A stretch of DNA of 11,388 nucleotides. It comes from an uncultured Solirubrobacteraceae bacterium (GTDB lineage Bacteria > Actinomycetota > Thermoleophilia > Solirubrobacterales > Solirubrobacteraceae). The stretch lies in contig CATPBV010000206.1 in assembly GCA_955652345.1 (NCBI GenBank), positions 1-11,388 on the forward strand. Reading direction: 5' to 3'. A model generated the notes under the pieces. It was given only the letters and a program-made list of their open reading frames with translations. It made no database searches and had not been told where the DNA came from. This document shows positions 5,689 through 11,388 of the stretch, piece after piece. A program made the position numbers and the translations under genes. Numbering within the stretch: position 1 is the first letter of the stretch; every line of letters begins with the position of its first letter.

Positions 5689-6992
5689 CGAGCGCGAGCG
5701 CCGCCCAATCGCATCACGGCACGGATTTGTCGAGCGTGCTTCCTCGCAGCGTGGCGCGCGACGATCGCGGGAGGCTGACGATCGCCGGATGTTCGCTTGC
5801 GGATGTGGCAGACGCAGCGGGGACACCCGCGCTGATCCTCGACGAGGGCGAGTTGCGAACCAGTGCCCGCGAGTATCGTCGCGCGTTCGCCTCACGCTGG
5901 CCGGGCAGCAGCGTGTTTTTCGCGTCGAAGGCGTTCTCGTGCTCGGGTGTGATCCGGGTGTTCGCCGAAGAAGGCTTGGGCTGCGACGTGGCCTCCGCGG
6001 GCGAGCTGGCGGTCGCGCTCGCCGGCGGCATGCCGGCGGAGCGGATCCTGCTGCACGGAAACGCCAAGCGCGACGTCGACCTCGCCGCTGCGCTGAAGGC
6101 CGGGGTCGGGCTGATCGTGGTCGACTCGCTCGACGAGCTCGACCGGCTCGAGCGGCTCGTGACCAGGCCTCAGCGGCTGTTGCTGCGCGCGAACCCGGAG
6201 GTCTCAGCCGCGACGCATGAGGCGATGGCGACCGGTCACGCTGCCTCGAAGTTCGGCTTGCCGCCCGAGCAGCTGCGCGAGGCGACGCGACGGATCGCGG
6301 GCTCAGCGCTGCTCGAGCTCGAGGGGATCCATGCACACGTCGGCTCGCAGATCGTCGAGCTCGAGCCGTTCGAGCGATGCGTCGAGGCGCTCGCGGGTCT
6401 CGTCGACCTCCGCGAGCTGGGAACGGTGGACCTCGGCGGCGGACTCGGCGTGCGCTATCTGCCCGGTGACCCCGAGCCGCCGAGCGTCGAGGACTACGCC
6501 GAGCGGCTGATCGGTGCGGCTCGCGGCCTGCTGCCGCCGGGCTGCAGGATCATCGTCGAGCCGGGGCGGTCTCTGGTCGCGCGCGCGGGGGTGACCGTGT
6601 ACCGAGTGGTCTCCGTCAAGCGCGCCTCGAGGACGTTCGTCGCCGTCGACGGAGGCATGGGCGACAACCTCGAGCCGATGATGTATGACACCCGCTACGA
6701 ACCGTTCGTGCTCGATGCCAATCGCCCGCACGAGCCCTGCGACGTCGTCGGGCCGCACTGCGAGACGGGCGACCGGCTGGTCGAGCACGCGCCGCTCGCC
6801 ACCCCCGCGGTGGGCGACGCGATCGTCGTTCCGATGACCGGCGCCTACTGCTACGCGCTGTCCAACAACTACAACGGCGCCTGCCGTCCACCGGTCGTTC
6901 TGTGCAGCGAAGGCAGAGCACGGATCGTGCAGCGGCGCGAGCGGATCGAGGACCTGCTGGTCCGCGACTGTGACGTGGAGCTCGCCCTGTGA
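5685..6992 (+). CDS. LysA-family fold III PLP decarboxylase (diaminopimelate or related D-amino acid decarboxylase)
   Basis: A 435-residue alanine racemase-fold decarboxylase that matches LysA over its whole length. The PLP lysine is Lys82 in FFASKAF, then come DVASAGEL (101-108), HGNAKRD (124-130), GIHAHVGSQI (214-223), GGGLG (251-255) and EPGR (292-295). The partner-subunit loop GPHCETGD carries Cys359-Glu360, and SNNYNG near 393-398 carries phosphate-binding Tyr396. In diaminopimelate decarboxylases the segment after GGM-x-DN normally reads (N/I)-x-R-P-x-x-Y, and the Arg holds the substrate's distal carboxylate. Here it reads DNLEPMMY, with Glu330 in place of Arg while Tyr334 is kept. This suggests a substrate other than meso-diaminopimelate, perhaps a basic D-amino acid as for the Salmonella D-ornithine/D-lysine decarboxylase. 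The ATG at 5685 overlaps the preceding stop. Catabolic, LacI-linked context also argues against lysine biosynthesis, although ordinary LysA cannot be excluded. Confidence 0.85.
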   Translation: MTSASAAQSHHGTDLSSVLPRSVARDDRGRLTIAGCSLADVADAAGTPALILDEGELRTSAREYRRAFASRWPGSSVFFASKAFSCSGVIRVFAEEGLGCDVASAGELAVALAGGMPAERILLHGNAKRDVDLAAALKAGVGLIVVDSLDELDRLERLVTRPQRLLLRANPEVSAATHEAMATGHAASKFGLPPEQLREATRRIAGSALLELEGIHAHVGSQIVELEPFERCVEALAGLVDLRELGTVDLGGGLGVRYLPGDPEPPSVEDYAERLIGAARGLLPPGCRIIVEPGRSLVARAGVTVYRVVSVKRASRTFVAVDGGMGDNLEPMMYDTRYEPFVLDANRPHEPCDVVGPHCETGDRLVEHAPLATPAVGDAIVVPMTGAYCYALSNNYNGACRPPVVLCSEGRARIVQRRERIEDLLVRDCDVELAL

Positions 6993-7029
6993 CGAAGGCT
7001 GCCGCACCCGGGATCACGGTGAAGATCCG

Positions 7030-8034
7030 ATGGCGGTGACGATCAGAGACGTGGGAGCCAGAGCCGGGGTCTCCCAGGCGACGGCCGCCCGCGCGCTCGG
7101 TGGATACGGGCACGTGAGCGCCGCCGTTCACACCCGCGTGAAGCAGGCGGCAGTGGAGCTGGGATACGTCCCCAACTCGGTCGCGCGGGCTCTGGCCTCG
7201 GGGATCACGCACGCGGTCGGGCTGGTCGTGGGCGACATCGAGAACCCGTTCTTCTCCGCGGTCGCGCGCGGGATGAGCAATGTGCTCGACGACAATGGCC
7301 ACACGCTGCTGCTGGCCAACTCCGATGAGGACCTCGACCGGGAGCGGGTCGCGATCGAGGCGTTGCGCGCGCGGCAAGTCGACTCGCTCGTCGTCGTACC
7401 GAGCTCGGCCTCCGCCTCCCCGCACCTGCGCGCGGCGGCCGCGGACGCTCCGCTCGTGCTACTCGACCGGACGATCCCGAGGCTTGCGGTGGACAGCGTC
7501 ACCGTCGACAACAAGGGTGGCGCCCGGCGCGCGGTCGAGCACTTGATCGAGCACGGCCACCGGCGGATCGGACTGGTCTCCGATGAGCCCGACATCTCGA
7601 CCTCAGCGGAGCGGCTGGCCGGCTATCGCGCCGCGCTCCTGGGAGCTGGCATCGCGGTCGACGAGCATTTGATCTCGCTCGGCGGCCCCACCCCGGAGGA
7701 GGGCTACCGAGCCGCTCGCCGCGTGCTCGAGGCACCGGACCGGCCGACGGCGTTGTTCACGGCCAACAACTTCATGACGCTCGGAGCGATGCGGGCGATG
7801 CGCGATCTCGACCTCAAGGTGCCTCGGGACCTCTCGCTGGTCGGCTTCGACGATCTCGAGTGGACGACGCTTGTCGATCCGCCATTGACTGTGGTCGCCC
7901 AGCCCGCCACGGAGCTTGGTGAAGCGGCAGCTCGGCGCGTGCTGGCGCGCCTCGCCGGAGCCGACGGGCGCCCGCGGCGCGTGCGCCTCGAGACGAAGCT
8001 GATCATCCGCGCGTCGTGTGCGAGCATCGCATGA
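7030..8034 (+). CDS. LacI/GalR-family transcriptional regulator
   Basis: A 334-residue regulator. Residues 4-24 form the helix-turn-helix (VTIRDVGARAGVSQATAARAL), and YVPNSVARALASG (46-58) is the hinge helix with Leu55 in the position that inserts into a central CpG. The rest is a periplasmic-binding-protein-like effector domain: VGLVVGDIENPFFS, DSVTVDNKGGARRAVEHL, GHRRIGLVSD, TALFTANNFMTLGAMRA, and LVGFDDLEWTTLVDPPLTVV. The ATG at 7030 begins the family's usual MAVTIRDVG start and has GTGAAG six bases upstream. The open frame from 6970 adds nothing family-like and overlaps the decarboxylase. It lies 37 bases after the decarboxylase and overlaps the next M20 gene by ATGA, so it is made with the pathway it probably controls. 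Likely operators are the TGATAGCG palindromes at 4379-4539. The effector is probably a pathway sugar or intermediate; repression is the usual mode. Confidence 0.92.
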   Translation: MAVTIRDVGARAGVSQATAARALGGYGHVSAAVHTRVKQAAVELGYVPNSVARALASGITHAVGLVVGDIENPFFSAVARGMSNVLDDNGHTLLLANSDEDLDRERVAIEALRARQVDSLVVVPSSASASPHLRAAAADAPLVLLDRTIPRLAVDSVTVDNKGGARRAVEHLIEHGHRRIGLVSDEPDISTSAERLAGYRAALLGAGIAVDEHLISLGGPTPEEGYRAARRVLEAPDRPTALFTANNFMTLGAMRAMRDLDLKVPRDLSLVGFDDLEWTTLVDPPLTVVAQPATELGEAAARRVLARLAGADGRPRRVRLETKLIIRASCASIA

Positions 8035-9275
8035 TCGTGGAGCCGCGCCCGAGCGGGGACCGTCCAAGTGCCCGCGCTGGGAACCGCCGAAGCGCCGCGG
8101 GGCCGGGGCGCGCCAGCCGATCCGCGCCCGTCGACGACGCGGAGCAGCTGCTCGCGTCGCTCATCGCGCTGGACTCGACCAATCCGTCCCTCGTGCCTGG
8201 CGGGGCCGGCGAGAGCGCGGTGGCCGGACTCGTCGCCGAGCGTCTCCAGCGGGCCGGGCTCGCGGTCCGCGCGTGGGAGGCTCTGCCCGGGCGCCAGAGC
8301 GTCCTTGGGGTGCTGAAAGGGGCAGGCCGCGGGCGGTCGCTCCTCATCTGCAGCCACCTCGACGTGGTCGGTGCCGACGCTGCCTGCTTCGAGCCCGCGG
8401 TTCGCGACGGCCGGATGTACGGGCGCGGGACGTGCGACATGAAGGGCGGGCTCGCCGCAGCGATCCTCGCCGCCTGTGAGCTGGCTGCCGATCCTGCGCG
8501 GCTCCAGGGTGATGTGCTGATCGCCGGCGTGATCGACGAGGAGTGGCTCAGCGCTGGGGCGCTCGACCTGGTGGCGCGCCTGGCCGATCGTCGCGTCCGG
8601 GTCGACGGAGCGATCCTGCCCGAGCCGACCGGGCTCGACCTCGTGATCGAGCACGGCGGCTTCGCGTGGTGGAACGTCGAGAGCATCGGCGTCGAAGCCG
8701 CCGGCGATGACCCGGATCACGGCGTCGACGCGATCGCCCTGCTGGGCGGTGTCCTCACGGGGCTGCTCGAACTCGACTCGGAGCTCGCGAGCAGGCCGGC
8801 TAAGCCGTACGGCCGGCCTTGCATCCACGCCTCCACGATCGCCGGGGGGACCCAGTTGCCGGCCTATCCGGGAGCGTGCGAGGTCGGGATCGAGCGGTGT
8901 CTGGTCCCGGGCGAGACAGTCGCGCAGGCGGAGGGCGAGCTCGAGCAGGTGCTCGCTCGCGCCGCCGCGCTCGATCCGCGCCTGAAGACGCAGCTGCGAC
9001 GAGTGGTCGGGCGTGAGGCGCTGTCGCTGGATCGCTCGGAGGCGGTCATCTCGGAGCTCGCCGCCGCCACGGCGACGCACCTCGGCACCGCTCCGGTGAT
9101 CCGCGGCGACATGGGCTGGATGGACTCGGGGATCCTCGTCGACGGCGGGATTCCTTGTGTTGCCTTCGGGCCGACGGGCGCCGGCGAGCACACCGCGGAC
9201 GAATGGGTCGACCTGGAGTCCGTGCGGACCTGCGCGAGCGTGCTGGCGGACACCGCAAGGTCGTTCTGCCGCTGA
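8031..9275 (+). CDS. M20-family metallohydrolase (ArgE/DapE-type amidohydrolase), copy 2
   Basis: A 414-residue paralogue of the protein at 4519, alike throughout. Its metal and catalytic residues are His109 and Asp111 in SHLDVV, Asp136 in DMKGG, Glu170 and Glu171 in DEEW, Glu198 in LPEPT, and His387 in GAGEHTADEW. As in copy 1, the interdomain His is missing: the segment reads GVEAAG with Ala224 in its place, followed by DDPDHGVDAI. It differs from copy 1 by a Pro/Arg/Ser-rich extension of about 33 residues before VDDAEQLLASL. No ATG, GTG or TTG occurs in that stretch after GTG codon 3 (8037), so the extension seems to be translated. The ATG at 8031 forms ATGA with the regulator's stop, so translation is probably coupled. 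Two related copies in one operon suggest two different acyl or peptidyl substrates, or a heterodimer. The reaction cannot be named from sequence. Confidence 0.86.
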   Translation: MIVEPRPSGDRPSARAGNRRSAAGPGRASRSAPVDDAEQLLASLIALDSTNPSLVPGGAGESAVAGLVAERLQRAGLAVRAWEALPGRQSVLGVLKGAGRGRSLLICSHLDVVGADAACFEPAVRDGRMYGRGTCDMKGGLAAAILAACELAADPARLQGDVLIAGVIDEEWLSAGALDLVARLADRRVRVDGAILPEPTGLDLVIEHGGFAWWNVESIGVEAAGDDPDHGVDAIALLGGVLTGLLELDSELASRPAKPYGRPCIHASTIAGGTQLPAYPGACEVGIERCLVPGETVAQAEGELEQVLARAAALDPRLKTQLRRVVGREALSLDRSEAVISELAAATATHLGTAPVIRGDMGWMDSGILVDGGIPCVAFGPTGAGEHTADEWVDLESVRTCASVLADTARSFCR

Positions 9276-9303
9276 CGCGCCGCCCGCCCCCGCGCCGCGC
9301 GTC
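9274..9303. terminator. Possible hairpin terminator between convergent operons
   Basis: GACGCGC at 9274-9280 pairs with GCGCGTC at 9297-9303 across a 16-base GC-rich loop. The stem starts in the M20 stop codon and fills the 36-base gap between the two converging operons. No U-run follows on either strand, so it is a weak candidate that could serve both directions. Confidence 0.28.
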
Positions 9304-9311
9304 CTTAGCTG

Positions 9312-9701
9312 TTAGCTCACCACCATTGCTCCGAGCGCCTCGCGTTCGCTCTCGGTTACTGGACGTGATCGATGTCCGTCCGGGTCCCACAGGACCAGGA
9401 CGGTGCGCGCCTCGGCGACGGTGACCTCGCCCGGGTCGGCGAGCCGCTCGTTGAGGATGACACTCGACCTGCCCACCGATTCGACCTCGTGCGTGCTCTG
9501 CACGTAGGCAGTGCCCTGAGGGACCTCGGCGCGGTAGTCCACTTCGATCCGCGCGACCACGTACTCCTCGGGACCGAAGCTCTCACCGAGCACCTCGCGC
9601 AGCCAGATGTCGCGACCGGTCTCGAAAAAGGTGATGTACACGGCCGAGTTGACATGACCTAATGGGTCGAGGTCACGCCACCGAACGGGGATCAGCGTCA
9701 T
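9312..9701 (-). CDS. Hotdog-fold acyl-CoA thioesterase-like protein (4HBT/YbgC type)
   Basis: A 129-residue single hotdog domain, the normal length for the 4-hydroxybenzoyl-CoA thioesterase group. The N-terminus has VRWRDLDPLGHVNSAVYITF (6-25); Asp12 is the likely catalytic acid of the D-x-x-G-H-V-N motif, followed by FFETGRDIWL. Acyl-CoA hydrolysis in the cytoplasm is the expected activity. The gene is last in the operon, and its ATG forms ATGA with the dehydrogenase stop, with only a weak AAGGG upstream. In the lysine fermentation pathway the step after Kce is deamination of 3-aminobutyryl-CoA by Kal, which I recall as also being a small hotdog protein. This gene could therefore fill that role or release 3-aminobutyrate as a thioesterase. 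The DxxGHVN motif favours thioesterase. Confidence 0.8.
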   Translation of the reverse strand: MTLIPVRWRDLDPLGHVNSAVYITFFETGRDIWLREVLGESFGPEEYVVARIEVDYRAEVPQGTAYVQSTHEVESVGRSSVILNERLADPGEVTVAEARTVLVLWDPDGHRSRPVTESEREALGAMVVS

Positions 9702-10741
9702 ACCGGCGCCCTTACGGGTCCTGCGAGCGCGTGCTGCAGGCGCTCGTCGCGGCTCAGGAGCTCCAGTGCATACTCGCCGCGGTCGGGCATGTAACCGGAA
9801 CCGATGAGCATCCGAGCCGTCGAGGCCATGCCTTCCGATCCGAGGGCGGCCTCGGTGAACGACGTGGCCATCGAGAAGAACAGGACTGTTCCGTGATTGG
9901 CTGTCAACAGGATCGAAGCGGCCTCGCAGTCAGTCGCGTTGACCACCACGACCGTCAGGTCCGCGCGCGGCACGCCGGCCTGCTCGAGCAGCCGGAGGGC
10001 GCCGACAGCGTCGCGAAGATCCGCCTGGATGGCGATGTCGCAGAGCTCGAGATCGCGCCCCCGCTGGCAGATTCGCTCATCAGCGTCCATCAGCACGATG
10101 CGCGCCGTCGGATCCGAGAGCGAATCACGCGCGGCAGCGAGTGCCAGCACGCCAGCGTGCCCGCCGCCGAGCACCAGGACCGTGCGGGTGCCTGAATCGA
10201 TCAGCGCACGCGTCTGCGATGCGGAATTGCACACGTCGAGTGCCGCAAGCGCCGCCTCGAGCGGCACACCCTCGGGATAGTCGGCCCACGGCGCAGTCCA
10301 TGGCAGAAACGCGGTGCCGCTGACCGGCACGTGAGGACTGCTGACGTCGACGTCACCGACGGACTCGAGTCGCAGCGGGGTGAGTGTCAGCGAGGCAAGC
10401 GTCACGATTCGCGCCCCGATCGGCGGTGCTTCGGGGTAGTCCTCCCCGACCGCACGGACGGTGCCCGTGAGGATCCCGCCCGAGCCGGTGACGGGGTTCT
10501 GCATCTTGCCCCGCTCGGCGACGATGGTCATGATCGCCTCACCGACCTTCACGGGATCGCGGTCGTTCGACTCGACGAGCTGGCGGAAGCTGGTCGAGTC
10601 GAGGCACAGCGTGTCGACGGCGACCTCGATCTCGTACGGCTGCAATGGCAGTGACAGATCAAGCCGCTGAGCCGCCTGCGGCAGGGCGCTGGCCGGCTCG
10701 AGCACACGCTTGGTGCCGAGCGCTTCGATCAGCGAGCTCAC
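9698..10741 (-). CDS. kdd: L-erythro-3,5-diaminohexanoate dehydrogenase
   Basis: A 347-residue NAD(P)-dependent enzyme that oxidatively deaminates 3,5-diaminohexanoate to 3-keto-5-aminohexanoate in the beta-lysine route of lysine breakdown. It begins with GTKRVLEPASALPQ, like the GTHRVIEP-type start of Fusobacterium Kdd as I recall it. It then has NPVTGSGGILTG (82-93), the dinucleotide loop VLGGGHAG ending at residue 197, and FFSMATSFTEAALGSEG, a stretch characteristic of the family, near 288-304. I chose the GTG at 10741 because AGGAG lies eight bases upstream and the length then fits the family. The frame is open to 10885 but that part overlaps the cleavage-enzyme gene and is low-complexity Arg/Ser. 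It lies 25 bases after the Kce-like gene, its pathway partner, and this pairing makes the call firm. Confidence 0.88.
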   Translation of the reverse strand: MSSLIEALGTKRVLEPASALPQAAQRLDLSLPLQPYEIEVAVDTLCLDSTSFRQLVESNDRDPVKVGEAIMTIVAERGKMQNPVTGSGGILTGTVRAVGEDYPEAPPIGARIVTLASLTLTPLRLESVGDVDVSSPHVPVSGTAFLPWTAPWADYPEGVPLEAALAALDVCNSASQTRALIDSGTRTVLVLGGGHAGVLALAAARDSLSDPTARIVLMDADERICQRGRDLELCDIAIQADLRDAVGALRLLEQAGVPRADLTVVVVNATDCEAASILLTANHGTVLFFSMATSFTEAALGSEGMASTARMLIGSGYMPDRGEYALELLSRDERLQHALAGPVRAPV

Positions 10742-10749
10742 TCGGTGGT

Positions 10750-10754
10750 CTCCT
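10750..10754 (-). promoter_or_regulatory. Ribosome binding site deciding the Kdd start
   Basis: AGGAG on the minus strand, eight bases before the GTG at 10741. It supports this start over the longer open frame reaching 10885. Confidence 0.7.
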
Positions 10755-10766
10755 GCGCAGGGGCCG

Positions 10767-11388
10767 CTACGCCAGCCCGAGCAGGGAGCGTGCCTGGTCT
10801 TGGGTGGCGACCTCGCGACCGACCGCGCGCGCGAGCTCGATCGCCTTGGTGACGAGCGCCGCGTTGGACGGCGCCAGCACGCCACGGCTCAGGTAGACCG
10901 TGTCCTCGAGGCCCGTCCTGATGCCCGGCGCCCCGTATAGCAGCGCGAGCGCGAGCATCCTCGGGTGGTGGCGCCCGATGCACGTCACCGTCCAGAACGT
11001 CTCGGGCGGAAGCGGCCGGAGCATCGCCGTCAGCGCCTCGGGCGACGCATCGATCCCGCCTGGGACGCCGAACACAAGGTTGATCCGCATCGGCGAGGGG
11101 ATCAGCCCCTCCTCGAGCCACCGAACCGCGCTGATCACATGGCCGACGTCGAACACCTCCACCTCGAGCCCGATGCCAGCCTGCGTGGCACGGTCGATGA
11201 TCCCGCGACCCGCGGGCGGCGGCGTGATGAACGTCTCGTCACCGAAGTTCATCGATCCCGATTCGACGCCGGACAGGTCGGGCTGCGCCTCGAGGCCGGT
11301 TGTCCGCTGCTCGATCGTCATGTCGTTGGCGCCGCCGGTCGAGACCATCGTGATCACGTCGCTGCTCTCGCGGATTGCAGCGATCACC
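10767..11388 (-). CDS. kce: 3-keto-5-aminohexanoate cleavage enzyme (BKACE family), partial (N-terminus off the right edge)
   Basis: This is the C-terminal 206 or so residues of a DUF849/BKACE TIM-barrel enzyme. Kce condenses 3-keto-5-aminohexanoate with acetyl-CoA to give 3-aminobutyryl-CoA and acetoacetate. Visible family features (numbered from the first complete codon at 11387) are MVSTGGANDMTIEQR (14-28), GSMNFGD (44-50), LEVEVFDVGHV (74-84), FGVPGGI (106-112) and RTGLEDTVYLSRG (157-169). The R-T-G-L-E-D order matches the Arg226, Glu230 (zinc ligand) and Asp231 reported for Kce as I recall it. The two zinc-binding histidines belong to the missing N-terminal 70-90 residues. BKACE enzymes vary in substrate, but the kdd gene directly downstream points to the lysine pathway. 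Base 11388 is still inside the gene, so the true start is not visible. Confidence 0.87.
   Translation of the reverse strand, partial: VIAAIRESSDVITMVSTGGANDMTIEQRTTGLEAQPDLSGVESGSMNFGDETFITPPPAGRGIIDRATQAGIGLEVEVFDVGHVISAVRWLEEGLIPSPMRINLVFGVPGGIDASPEALTAMLRPLPPETFWTVTCIGRHHPRMLALALLYGAPGIRTGLEDTVYLSRGVLAPSNAALVTKAIELARAVGREVATQDQARSLLGLA

Noticed and set aside
4537..6336. 599-codon minus-strand open frame opposite the first M20 and decarboxylase genes
   Set aside because: Its product is Arg/Ser/Pro-rich at one end and shows no motifs. It is the usual antisense shadow in high-GC DNA of genes with complete catalytic motifs on the plus strand.
4767..6992. Long plus-strand open frame suggesting a 741-residue fused decarboxylase
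   Set aside because: LysA similarity begins only after the ATG at 5685. The upstream part is an Arg-rich out-of-frame reading of the M20 gene, so there is no fusion.
7704..9191. 495-codon minus-strand open frame opposite the second M20 gene
   Set aside because: It is antisense to a gene with a full metal site and reads as low-complexity Arg/Asp/Gly sequence, so it is an antisense shadow.
9305..9317. Short direct repeat TAGCTGTTAGCT at the convergent junction
   Set aside because: It is only a five-base repeat including the thioesterase stop, too short to mark an attachment site or element end.
10742..10885. 48-codon N-terminal extension of Kdd
   Set aside because: It lies mostly within the Kce-like gene and is Arg/Ser-rich. 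The GTG at 10741 has AGGAG at good spacing and gives the normal family length.
1..11388. tRNA, rRNA, CRISPR arrays, insertion sequences, phage or toxin genes
   Set aside because: I looked for them on both strands and found no cloverleaf, regular spacer-repeat array, transposase motif or terminal inverted repeats.

Overview
The window is GC-rich, densely coded bacterial DNA with strong G/C third positions and frequent ATGA stop/start overlaps. This suits a high-GC actinobacterium, perhaps of the Thermoleophilia type, but no phylogenetic marker is present to fix the lineage. All ten genes look metabolic or regulatory. I see no RNA gene, insertion sequence, phage gene or CRISPR array.

Layout. 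(1) Positions 1-4305, minus strand: a four-gene operon reading leftward. In order of transcription it holds a FrlB-type fructosamine-6-phosphate deglycase (SIS fold), a FrlD-type PfkB kinase, a class III aminotransferase of the glutamate-1-semialdehyde type, and a family 5 ABC substrate-binding lipoprotein that runs off the left edge. (2) Positions 4306-4518: a divergent control region with LacI-type operator candidates built on TGATAGCG and possible extended -10 promoters facing both ways. (3) Positions 4519-9275, plus strand: a coupled operon of an M20 amidohydrolase/peptidase, a LysA-family decarboxylase, a LacI-family regulator and a second M20 paralogue. (4) Positions 9312-11388, minus strand: a convergent operon ending in three genes, namely a BKACE/Kce-type beta-keto acid cleavage enzyme (cut by the right edge), a Kdd-type 3,5-diaminohexanoate dehydrogenase and a hotdog acyl-CoA thioesterase-like protein. 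Its upstream genes lie outside the window.

How the genes may work together (inference). The kinase and deglycase are the two steps that turn an imported Amadori product such as fructose-lysine into glucose 6-phosphate and a free amine. The binding protein would import the substrate. The M20 enzymes could strip an acyl or peptide group, and the decarboxylase and aminotransferase could process the released amino compound. The neighbouring Kce/Kdd operon belongs to the beta-lysine route of lysine breakdown, so lysine from a glycated lysine is a plausible link. Two sequence details suggest unusual substrates: the LysA-like enzyme has Glu where the family has the Arg that binds the distal carboxylate, and both M20 paralogues lack the conserved interdomain His. 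I regard regions 1-3 together as a candidate LacI-controlled glycated-amine catabolic system with an uncommon set of accessory enzymes.
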